Of a DNA stretch of 64,000 nucleotides, positions 48,304 through 57,500 are shown one piece after another. Source of the DNA: JAWLHK01 sp041690355 [NCBI: bacterium] (GTDB lineage: Bacteria > J088 > JAWLBW01); contig JAWLHK010000018.1 in the NCBI GenBank assembly GCA_041690355.1, forward strand, positions 1-64,000. The letters run 5' to 3'. The position numbers and the translations under genes are program-made. How positions within the stretch are numbered: position 1 is the first letter of the stretch; each line of letters begins with the position of its first letter. The notes beneath the pieces are model-generated. The model saw only the letters and a program-made list of their open reading frames with translations, did not search any database and was not told the origin of the DNA.

Positions 48304-49014
48304 ATGGCACAGAAAAAAGGCGCCGAACCACAACAAGACAGGGCCATAGAAGCCAAGCAGAAGATCCTCACTGCAGCGCTCGAAGAGTTTGCCGAGCACG
48401 GGTTTGACCGGGCTACGACGCGTTCAATCGCAAAACGCTCTGGCGAAAACGCGGCCATGATTCGCTATTACTTCGGTGACAAAGAGAACCTCTGGAAGGC
48501 TGCAATGGAGACGCTCTTTACGCGATTTCTGGGGCGCATTCAGAGCGCTTACGTCGAGGTCATGACGCTCCCGACAGAGCGGGTCGCGCGGGAAATGATG
48601 CATGCCTTCATTCGGGCGACGGCCGATTACCCTGAGACCATTCAGATTCTCGTAACCGAAAACATTCGAAAGACCGAGCGGCTCAGGTGGCTCGTCGAAA
48701 CGTACATACGCCCCGGTTTCGAGATGTTTCAGTCTGTATATCAGTCCGTATCGCCGCTATTTCGTGTTCCCGCCTATCCTGACGTGAATTTATTCTACGC
48801 AATGCTCGGCGCCGCAAGCCTCGTCTTTGCATCGAAGGAAGAGGTCAGAATCCTGTCGGGAGAGAACAACCTTACAGGCGAACAGCCTGTGGCTCAACAC
48901 GCCGATTTGATGTTGCAGTTATTCTTCAGCGACTCTGTTCGGGCATCCTGCCTGCCCCCAAAATCAAAACCGATGAAGAGTCGCTCCCCAAATCAACACG
49001 GGAAAAAACACTAG
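48304..49014 (+). CDS. TetR/AcrR family transcriptional regulator
   Basis: This 236-residue regulator has the TetR helix-turn-helix at residues 18-65 (ILTAALEEFAEHGFDRATTR, then GENAAMIRYYFGDKENLW) and a helical ligand-binding domain. The last 25 residues are basic and Ser/Pro-rich. It is the first gene of the run leading to the encapsulin and could control it, but there is a gap of about 140 bp and one lipoprotein gene between. Confidence 0.88.
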   Translation: MAQKKGAEPQQDRAIEAKQKILTAALEEFAEHGFDRATTRSIAKRSGENAAMIRYYFGDKENLWKAAMETLFTRFLGRIQSAYVEVMTLPTERVAREMMHAFIRATADYPETIQILVTENIRKTERLRWLVETYIRPGFEMFQSVYQSVSPLFRVPAYPDVNLFYAMLGAASLVFASKEEVRILSGENNLTGEQPVAQHADLMLQLFFSDSVRASCLPPKSKPMKSRSPNQHGKKH

Positions 49015-49157
49015 CATTCAAGTTCAAACTGACAACCGTTGAGGAGTGGGGCCGTAGCGCCTTGCCAGAAAGTTATCCATATGATTAACTATTGGGGCAG
49101 ATCGATAAGGACATTTCGTTGGAATATGGGGCGGCATCCGCCTCCATGGAGACTCCC

Positions 49158-50834
49158 ATGGCACGACTACAGATCAAGAAGAACGCGATAACGGCCAAAC
49201 GAGTATTCTGGCTGGGGGTATTTCTGACGACCCTTGGGTTACAGGCATGCAGCAGCAATGTGCCGGTCGATGATTCGAGATCGAATGCGAACCCTCCCCC
49301 CACAAACCCTCCCCCCACGACGGAAGAAGAACAGAGCGACCCAACAGGAACCGAGCCAGGCTTCGGAACGGAGCTTACGGTAACACCCGCCGATATCCTG
49401 TTGCCTCGTGGTGGTGAGCTCACACTCGCCTACGAAATTTTGCCCGAAGACGACTACTCGGGAAAAGTTCAAGCGACGGTAAGTGGACTACCAGCGGGTG
49501 TCGACTACACGGCCGATGACCTGTCGGGCACTCAAAAGTCCGGCATGCTCACCTTGACGGCGACCCATGCCGCGGTGGCCGGCGAATACACGCCGAAACT
49601 CGTTCTGTCGGACGGGAACAATACATTGGAAGCCGCGATCTCCCTACGGATTCCAGCATCCGGCTCTTACGTGAAAACGTTTGGCAACGCGGGTACCGCC
49701 GATGTGACGCTTCCCCTCAGCGGTATCCGACCCGTCGATTTTGAGGTGACCAGCGATCAGAGCATCATCATTCTTTCCGCCGTACCCAATGCGTCGGGCG
49801 CGATCTACCTGCAGAAGCTCGGCCAGAATGGAATGGTCGACCCGTCGTTCGGTGAAGCCGGGCTGATGAACGATGCCAATGCCGCGGAATATACATACAG
49901 CATCAAATCGCTGAAGGTCGACTCCCTCAACAGGATCTGGGTCTTCTACCGCAGCAACTCCAACTTTGTCGTGTCTCGCTATAACGCTTCAGGCTCTGTA
50001 GATACAAGCTTTGGAACGGATGGGACCACGACGGTTAACCTTGGCCTGAATGCCTATTTTTGGGACGCCGAGTTCGCTCAGAATGGGAAGCTCCTTCTCG
50101 CCGGCAGGGTCACTTGGGAAGGCATGATCCTTCGCGTGAACGACGACGGCTCGCTTGACGACTCATTCGGTACGAACGGAAGAGTTCTCGTTGGCTACGA
50201 TACCAATGCGAAGTGCGACGGTATCGCAATCGACAGCAACGGTCGACTCACTGCGTCGTGCAATACGACCAAGCGCATTGTGAACCTCATACGACTGCAG
50301 AACGACGGCAATATCGATACGTCGTTCGGTTACGCAGGTTACGTGCCCCTTACCGAAGATACAAACATCGATTCGTCGCTCGAAATTGACGGCGACGATC
50401 GCATCTATTACAGCACCGTGTACGAAGGGAAAAAAGCGCTGACGATTCAACGCTTCATGCCCAACGGGATCACGGATGCGACCTATGCGAACGCAGGAAC
50501 ATTTACGGCCGACACCACGGGCAGTGATTACGTGTACCCCTACTGGCACACCCATCTGGCACTCGATGGCGAGAACAACGCGTACGTCGTGTCGGGAAGT
50601 CCAGACAGCGCGGACTGGAACTTCGAACGTGGCTGGCTGTTCAAAGCCCTTGCTGACGGCACAAGCGATATGCAATTTGGCACGTCCGGAAAGGTGTGGA
50701 TCGATAGCTTCGACCCCAGCCTTTACTGGGTCGAGATCCTGCAGTTAGCCATTGCCGGCGATAAACTCCTCGTCCTCGAAGCACAGTTAGACAGCCAGCC
50801 TTACGGCGGCACGATACACGCTTTCTGGAAGTAA
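49158..50834 (+). CDS. Delta-60 repeat lipoprotein
   Basis: This 558-residue protein has a signal peptide with lipobox (LGLQACSS), a proline linker (NPPPTNPPPTTEEE), an Ig-like part and then delta-60 repeats. Their hallmark occurs at least four times: DPSFGEAG, DTSFGTDG, DDSFGTNG and DTSFGYAG, plus DATYANAG. Such repeats form propeller-like extracellular domains and are frequent in deltaproteobacteria. ATG 49158 was chosen because GGAG lies about 6 bp upstream. Likely on the outer membrane surface; ligand unknown. Confidence 0.8.
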   Translation: MARLQIKKNAITAKRVFWLGVFLTTLGLQACSSNVPVDDSRSNANPPPTNPPPTTEEEQSDPTGTEPGFGTELTVTPADILLPRGGELTLAYEILPEDDYSGKVQATVSGLPAGVDYTADDLSGTQKSGMLTLTATHAAVAGEYTPKLVLSDGNNTLEAAISLRIPASGSYVKTFGNAGTADVTLPLSGIRPVDFEVTSDQSIIILSAVPNASGAIYLQKLGQNGMVDPSFGEAGLMNDANAAEYTYSIKSLKVDSLNRIWVFYRSNSNFVVSRYNASGSVDTSFGTDGTTTVNLGLNAYFWDAEFAQNGKLLLAGRVTWEGMILRVNDDGSLDDSFGTNGRVLVGYDTNAKCDGIAIDSNGRLTASCNTTKRIVNLIRLQNDGNIDTSFGYAGYVPLTEDTNIDSSLEIDGDDRIYYSTVYEGKKALTIQRFMPNGITDATYANAGTFTADTTGSDYVYPYWHTHLALDGENNAYVVSGSPDSADWNFERGWLFKALADGTSDMQFGTSGKVWIDSFDPSLYWVEILQLAIAGDKLLVLEAQLDSQPYGGTIHAFWK

Positions 50835-50883
50835 TTCTCGCGAAGGCAAGAAAAACGATAAACCCAAAACAAGGCGAGGATAG

Positions 50884-51525
50884 ATGTCGACCTGCCAACC
50901 ATTCGCGATCATGCGACTCACCCATGAGGCCATCCGCAGAGGACTCGAAGCTCTGGAGCAGACGGCCGAAAACAAAGCCCCGGTCGAAGACCTGGAAAGT
51001 GCCTTTCAGTCGGTCTGGAACTGCATCCAGCTTCATGCCGCCCAGGAAGACAAGGTCTTCTATGGCGCACTGGAAGAACGGCACCCGGGCTTAACCGCAC
51101 CTTTCACGCAAGAGCACGATGCCGAGGCCAAGCAGATTGAGTTCATCGAGAAGCGCCTGAAGTCGTCTCAGCACGATGCCGAGGTCGCGCCCGAGCTCTA
51201 CGCGGACATTCTCTCCTTCATTCAAACCCACCGCGAACATTTGAAGCACGAAGAAGAAATTCTCATGGAGCTTCTCCCCAGGACCTTTACCTATCCCGAA
51301 TCGGTCGAGGTCGTACGCAAGATCCTCGCCTACGACATGCCGGTCTACCGCGAAATCGCCCCTTGGATTCTGGCTCGTCTCCAGGGCGGCCAGCGTGAAA
51401 CCTATCTTGGCATGGTGCAAGGTTGTTGCGCCAAAGAAGACTTGCCAGATGTACTGGAAAGCCTGAAGCCAGTCATGAGCAAGACTGAAGTGGAAGAATT
51501 ACAAGCGGTCGGCCGAATCGGGTAG
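50884..51525 (+). CDS. Hemerythrin-like HHE domain protein
   Basis: This 213-residue protein has the HHE cation-binding pattern: His14 (LTHEAI), His51 and Glu55 (LHAAQED), His78 (EHDAE), and His116/His119/His122 with Glu123 in THREHLKHEEE. These would bind a di-iron site able to bind O2, NO or act as an iron sensor. The C-terminal ~80 residues are helical without a known motif. It ends 23 bp before the encapsulin gene with no terminator, so it is probably in the same operon. A role with the compartment is inference. Confidence 0.82.
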   Translation: MSTCQPFAIMRLTHEAIRRGLEALEQTAENKAPVEDLESAFQSVWNCIQLHAAQEDKVFYGALEERHPGLTAPFTQEHDAEAKQIEFIEKRLKSSQHDAEVAPELYADILSFIQTHREHLKHEEEILMELLPRTFTYPESVEVVRKILAYDMPVYREIAPWILARLQGGQRETYLGMVQGCCAKEDLPDVLESLKPVMSKTEVEELQAVGRIG

Positions 51526-51548
51526 CCGGCTCAGAAAGAGGAATTTTC

Positions 51549-52943
51549 ATGTCAGAAACAACCGGCCACATCCTAACAAGCCTGGGCGAAACCGCCGCCC
51601 GGAATCTCGCCGACGTCACCAAGACACGCGCCAACATGGGCATCATCAGCCCGCGTTGGCTGTTGCGGATGTTGCCTTGGGTCGACGTTGAAGCCGGGAT
51701 GTACCGCGTCAACCGCGTACGCGTGGTCGGCGAGGAGTTCAGTCGTCTTGACCCTACGCTATTGCGTGAAACCCGTAAACCCTCAGCGAATCACCTGAAG
51801 TCGATTCCCCTCTTCCGTCACTTTTTGGATTCTGATCTCGAGGAACTTGCCAATGGGTTTCGCACCCGAGAGGTAGCACAATACGACGATATCCTCACCG
51901 AAGGCGAAGCCGGCGACGAGATGTGTCTCATCGTCGCCGGGAAAGTTGAAGTCTACCGCCAAAGCCCATCGGGAGAGCGGGCCGTACTCAACGTTCTCGG
52001 TTCAGGTGCGCATTTTGGTGAAGTCGCACTGCTTCGTGATGAACCACGCAATGCAAGCGTTCGAGCCATCACCCCGGCTACGTTACTTTCTATCGATAAA
52101 AAGTCATTTCAGAAGCTCCTGAAAAGAAACCCCCAACTGAAAGCCGCTGTCGAAGAGACCGCGGCCTACAGAACCGGGAAAGAAGAAGTCAGTGTCAATC
52201 TCACGACCGTCAATGCTGAAACGGAAGTCTCGTCGACGTTCGTTGACTATGAAGAAAATCCGAGACTGATCACGCTTTCTTCGATCACGACGACCCTGCG
52301 TGTGCAAACCCGGGTCATGGACCTCTATAAACAGCCCTACGACCAACTCCAGGAGCAGGCTCGCCTGGTCATCGAAGCGATCAAGGAGCGCCAGGAGTGG
52401 GAGTTGATCAACAATCCCGGTTTCGGCCTCTTCGCAAACGTCAGCGCTGCCATGCGAACACCGACCCGCTCGGGTCCGCCTACGCCCGAGGGCATGGATG
52501 AGCTGCTTTCGAAGGTCTGGAAAGAGCCGGCTTTCTTTCTGGCCCACCCGAGAGCCATCGCCGCATTCGGACGCGAGTGTACCGCCCGTGGCGTACCACC
52601 ACCTACGGTGACGTTGTTTGGGTCACCCTTTCTGACCTGGCGCGGAGTGCCATTGGTACCTTCAGACAAGATGCCCATTGACTTCAGCAGCGGTGTGCCC
52701 AAAACCAGGATCCTTCTCATGCGCGTGGGTGAAGAGAGGCAGGGCGTGGTCGCGCTTCGCCAGGCGAACGTCGGCGACGAGCGAATGCCCAGTATCGCGA
52801 TCCGCTTCAACGGTGTCGATCAAAACGCCGTCGCTAACTATCTTGTAAGCGCCTACTTTGCCCTGGCCACCTTGTCAGATGATGCGGTAGGGGTCTTGGA
52901 TGAGGTGGAGATCGGTCATTACTACGATAATGCAGGCAACTGA
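51549..52943 (+). CDS. Family 2B-type encapsulin shell protein with cyclic-nucleotide-binding domain
   Basis: This 464-residue protein is a HK97-fold shell protein of encapsulin Family 2 (SrpI relatives). The N-terminal segment LGETAARNLADVTKT and SPRWLLRMLPWVDVEAGMYRVN match SrpI, and the C-terminal region has the expected GSPFLTWRGVPLVPSDKMP and final NYLVSAYFALATL. A cyclic-nucleotide-binding domain is inserted at about residues 84-204; its phosphate cassette FGEVALLRDEPRNASV keeps Glu158 and Arg167, so ligand binding is plausible. The insertion defines subfamily 2B. The stop overlaps the desulfurase start (TGATG), tying shell and cargo together. Confidence 0.9.
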   Translation: MSETTGHILTSLGETAARNLADVTKTRANMGIISPRWLLRMLPWVDVEAGMYRVNRVRVVGEEFSRLDPTLLRETRKPSANHLKSIPLFRHFLDSDLEELANGFRTREVAQYDDILTEGEAGDEMCLIVAGKVEVYRQSPSGERAVLNVLGSGAHFGEVALLRDEPRNASVRAITPATLLSIDKKSFQKLLKRNPQLKAAVEETAAYRTGKEEVSVNLTTVNAETEVSSTFVDYEENPRLITLSSITTTLRVQTRVMDLYKQPYDQLQEQARLVIEAIKERQEWELINNPGFGLFANVSAAMRTPTRSGPPTPEGMDELLSKVWKEPAFFLAHPRAIAAFGRECTARGVPPPTVTLFGSPFLTWRGVPLVPSDKMPIDFSSGVPKTRILLMRVGEERQGVVALRQANVGDERMPSIAIRFNGVDQNAVANYLVSAYFALATLSDDAVGVLDEVEIGHYYDNAGN

Positions 52944-54535
52944 TGCTCGAAAGGGATGAAGGCAAAGAAGGCGTAGAGCAAGAGGAGGTTCAGGCCCTCG
53001 CCGAATCTCTGCGTCTCCATCTTGGGAGTCTTCAACCATCCGCCGACCACGGAACCGCGGTGCCGGAGGCGAGTACGACCTCCGGTCTGCAGAGGGTACG
53101 GTTTCCAGAGACGCTTCTACGCAGTCAAGCCTCCGCAAAGGACGAGTACTACTGGCTTCGAACGCCTTCCCTCGAGAGGATCGCCCCCATCCAGACGCCG
53201 GAATACTTTCCCCACCGCAATGAGCCCTCACCAGAGATACTGCCACCGGTAGAACACGCGAGAGGCAGGCAGCCTGACCGACAGCGAGCCGACGGGCCAC
53301 CCTTAACGGGATCCCGCGGCCTGCGCGCTAGAACGGGAGCATCGGTGCGAGAAGACTTTCCGGCCTTGAACCAGAAGGTCAACGGTCATCCACTTGTATG
53401 GCTCGACAACGGCGCGACGACACAAAAGCCGAACGAAGTCATCGAGGCCGTGAACGCCTTTTATCGGTTCGACAATTCCAATGTTCATCGCGGCGCGCAT
53501 ACCCTTGCCGCCCGTGCAACCGATGCGTACGAGAATGCCCGCGAGCGGGTTCGCGCTTTTCTCGGCGCGGCAAGTTCAGAAGAGGTCGTTTTCGTAAGGG
53601 GCACGACCGAGGCCATCAATCTCGTCGCACAGTCATGGGGAGCGGCCAATGTCTCAGCAGGAGATGAGATTCTTGTCTCCCAGCTCGAGCACCATTCGAA
53701 CATTGTTCCGTGGTTCGAACTTTGCCGCCGTGTTGGAGCCAGGCTCCGCGTCATTCCCGTCGATGACGACGGGAACATTGATCTCGAATCCTATGGGCGA
53801 ATGCTTAATTCCCGGACCAGGCTCGTCGCCCTTACTCAGGTCGCCAACGCCATCGGCACGGTGCTACCCATCGGGCTGATGGCCCAGATCGCCAAAACGC
53901 ACGGCGCAACCGTTCTGGTCGACGGAGCGCAGTCGATTGCGCATTTACCGGTGAATGTTGCCTGTCTCGATATCGACTTCTTCGCGTTCTCAGGTCACAA
54001 AATCTACGGACCCACCGGCATTGGCGTGCTGTGGGCGCGAAAGGGCATTCTCGAGTGCATGCCCCCATGGCAGGGCGGCGGAAGCATGATTCGCGACGTC
54101 ACCTTCGAGCGAATCGAGTACGCATCCCTGCCCGCACGCTTTGAAGCGGGAACGCCAAACCTGGCTGGTGCCGTCGGTCTCGGTAGTGCCCTCGCGTATG
54201 TCGTGCAACTGGGGCGAGTGGCAATTGCGGCGCATGAACACGAACTCCTGAACCGCCTTCTCGAGCGGCTACGAAACCTCCCGCATGTGACAACGATAGG
54301 CGCACCATTCACGCAAGCTGGTGCTGTATCGTTCGTTGTCGAGGGTCACGACCCGCAAAAGGTCGGGAAGTACTTGAACAGCCGTGGCATAGCCGTACGC
54401 GCGGGGCATCACTGCGCCCAGCCCACCCTGCGGCGCTTCGGCTACGAAGCCTCCGTACGTGCCTCCGTTGGAGTTTACAACGACGAAGAGGATATCGACA
54501 TGCTTCTGTCGGCACTGAGATCGCTGAAGCCATAA
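52943..54535 (+). CDS. SufS-like cysteine desulfurase with N-terminal cargo-loading extension
   Basis: This 530-residue PLP enzyme removes sulfur from cysteine. The SufS-type core begins near residue 135 (VREDFPALNQKVNGHPLVWLD). The PLP Lys is in FSGHKIYGPTG, VDGAQS holds the cofactor Asp, and the catalytic Cys is in RAGHHCAQP. The first ~134 residues are Pro/Arg/Glu-rich, low complexity and absent from ordinary SufS; in Family 2 encapsulin systems such extensions direct the enzyme into the shell. No sufE or sufU partner lies next to it. It starts one base inside the encapsulin stop. Confidence 0.92.
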   Translation: MLERDEGKEGVEQEEVQALAESLRLHLGSLQPSADHGTAVPEASTTSGLQRVRFPETLLRSQASAKDEYYWLRTPSLERIAPIQTPEYFPHRNEPSPEILPPVEHARGRQPDRQRADGPPLTGSRGLRARTGASVREDFPALNQKVNGHPLVWLDNGATTQKPNEVIEAVNAFYRFDNSNVHRGAHTLAARATDAYENARERVRAFLGAASSEEVVFVRGTTEAINLVAQSWGAANVSAGDEILVSQLEHHSNIVPWFELCRRVGARLRVIPVDDDGNIDLESYGRMLNSRTRLVALTQVANAIGTVLPIGLMAQIAKTHGATVLVDGAQSIAHLPVNVACLDIDFFAFSGHKIYGPTGIGVLWARKGILECMPPWQGGGSMIRDVTFERIEYASLPARFEAGTPNLAGAVGLGSALAYVVQLGRVAIAAHEHELLNRLLERLRNLPHVTTIGAPFTQAGAVSFVVEGHDPQKVGKYLNSRGIAVRAGHHCAQPTLRRFGYEASVRASVGVYNDEEDIDMLLSALRSLKP

Positions 54536-54543
54536 GAGCCATT

Positions 54544-57500
54544 ATGAAGAGACATTTGATTCTGGTTGCCTCAGCGCTTGTGCACTATGCGTGTTCGGCA
54601 GAGCTGGAACACCAAGGCCCCTTCGATCCCATGACCGACGCGGCGAAGCAGGCGCCCGCCGAGGTCTCGGGCAAAATTACGCTTGAAGGAGAGTCAGACT
54701 ACGCGGGGGTGAACATCCTCTTTTCGGGGCCAACCGAAAAGTCAACCGTGACCCTGGCCGACGGTTCTTTCTCCACGAACGGTTTAGTTCCCGGACGCTA
54801 TCGAATTACCTACTCTGCACGCGGATTTCAGGAGATCAGCCAGGTTCTGGAACTCTCACTCGGTGAGCGTCTCGAGCTGCCGACCGGCGGATTGGCGCTA
54901 CGTACGGCCACCGTTCGCGGTGAAATCAAATCAGACGACGAGAGCCTGCTTGACGTTACAGGCAGCCAAATCAGAATCCGGCGCATCTACGGTCCGCGAG
55001 CAAGCAGCCAAGCCGGCCCCGCGCTCCGTAGGTCAGCGGAGGTTTTGGACGACGACGAAGACTCCTTCACTGACTTTACGACCGTCGACTCCGATGGGAC
55101 ATACGAATACGACGGCGTTAAGGCCGGCACCTACACGATGATCGTCAAACAAGAGGGTGCCGTTTCGACGGAAACCGAGTTCAACGTTTCCGGTGAGACC
55201 GAAGATGTCACCGTCAAACCGCAGGTCATCAAGCCGCTCTCGGGCGTTTTTTCAATCCGCGGGACCCTGCGCGACGGCTCCGTCTCGCTCGCCTATACGG
55301 TGACCCGTGACGTGACGGTCCTTGCAACGGCTTACAATGCATCGTTTGTGCAGCTTGGCGAAGATAGAGGCAACGGTTGCATCTACGGTATCGATCAGGA
55401 ACTCGAGGCGGCCATGGACATTCGACTATCGGCCGGCGATGGACTGAAGACGGCATGCATGCGACTGAAAGACAACGCGGGAGCATCGAGCCCCGACATC
55501 CGTTCGACGATCTTTCTCGACGCCACTCCGCCGACTGTGCCGTTTCTGGAACTGAATGGCGGCCGCGAGTACACAACTGACGACATCGTAACGGCCGAGG
55601 TCTTTGCCAGTGATACCGGCGCGGGGGTGCATCGCATCCACTACCGCTTCGGAGCGGCCACGACGTCAACGATCAACTACGTTCCGTCGTTCATTCACGG
55701 CTTGACGCAGGAAGGCGAGCAAGACTTATGGTTACAGGTCGAGGACCGGGCAGGAAACCTCTCTTTGCCGTATGTGATTCCCCTGAGGTACGACGGCACG
55801 CCACCGATCTCCCCTGCCGTCGAAATTCTCGGTAGCGAGGGCGTCGCGCTGCGAACGGCCAGAGAAATCGTCACCCTGCAACTCAGCTACCCCGATGACG
55901 CAGCAGAGATGCGGCTTTCGAACCTGGCCGACCTGTCGGGCGTGCCATGGCAAGCGGTTACCCCTTCTTTACCCTGGCAGCTCTATTCAGGCGACGGCGT
56001 CAAAACCGTATACGTTCAGGTACGGGATGAGGCCGGGAACGCGAGCGCCATATCGGCGGCGACGATTACCCTCGATCAATCGCCCCCCGAGACGCCGGCG
56101 TTACAGGTCTTCGACATCGACGGAGACGGTTTTGCCCTCTCATCCACCCGCGTCGAGCTCCGCTGGAGTCAGGCGATCGAAGGTGATCTCGCCTCCTATG
56201 AGCTTCAGGTTTTCGTCGAAGGCTTGTCGACCTCTTTCGTCGCCGAGGCGACACCCGGTCCCTCACAGTTCGAATACGCGAGCGATGTGTCGATGACGAC
56301 CGGCTACACGCACAACTACCGCGTTCGGGCTGCCGACGATCTCGGGAATACGTCAGCCTGGTCCAACATTGCCATCGCAAAGCCATTCGATCCGGTGGGT
56401 GTCGTGTGCAGTGTGGAGGCCGGTCCGGACCAATTTTCGCTGGGATGGTCACCGGGGGTTGGCACCTACACGATTGAATCCACGCTTTCAAAGCGAAACG
56501 CATTCGGCACAGCTACGTTTACGGATCTCACGGCGAATCAGGTTTTTGCCGGATACGCCGCCCCGTTTGCCCTTCCGGAGCAGGCGATGGATTACGAGCT
56601 GATCCTTCGGCAGTCGAACCAAGACAACAGCCTCAGCTACCGGAGCACGTTCGATGCACCCGGCCCCTACCGAAAGCGGCTCGGTGCCGGTGGCTTGTAC
56701 GTCGCCATTGAAATGGATTTGGCGGGGGCGATCCATATCGGCCATTGGGATCTGTACAAAAACGACCTCCTGTACACGACGAACAAAGGCGGCGAATGGG
56801 TTACCGAGTCCGTCGAGTCGGCCGGCAGAGTTGGTGAATATGCCGACATGACCCTTGATGCACATGGGTACGCCCATTTCAGCTACTACGACGGCTATCC
56901 GAATAACGATTTAAAGTACGCCACAAATGCCTCCGGAAGCTGGCAGGTTTATACGGTGGATGCGACGGGCACGACCGGCTGGCAGACCTCGATCGCCGTC
57001 GACAGCCAAGGCGCCGCGCATGTCAGCTACCACTATCAAACCGAGAACGACCTCCGCTACGCGACGAATGAATCGGGGAGCTGGCAGAGCTATACGTTGG
57101 ATACGGCTGGCAATACAGGTCAATATTCATCCATCGTCGTCGATTCGGATGACCGAATTCATATTGGCTATCTCAACGTGGACCAGAACCGGCTCTATTA
57201 CGCGACCAACAAGAGCGGCGGCTGGACCCGCGAATTAATCGGTCCCGCTTCGATCTATACAAATATGGCGGTAGATGGAGAAGGGGGGCTGCACATCGCC
57301 TATGAGTACGACAGCCAGATTTGGTACGCCGAGAACACGACTGGAACGTGGACGAGACAAGCCGTAGACCCGAGCGTGAGCGTGGGTCGAGACCCTGGAA
57401 TTGCCCTGGACCTGCAGGGCAGGGTCTTCATCACCTATAGAGATTACGGCAATGATAGCCTCAAGCTTGCGACCAACCTTTCCGGCGGCTGGGAAAACGC

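Noticed and set aside
47984-48349. Short plus-strand ORF (MYAAIRLNYSG...) before tetR
   Set aside because: It has no ribosome-binding site, overlaps the tetR start and has no recognisable domain.
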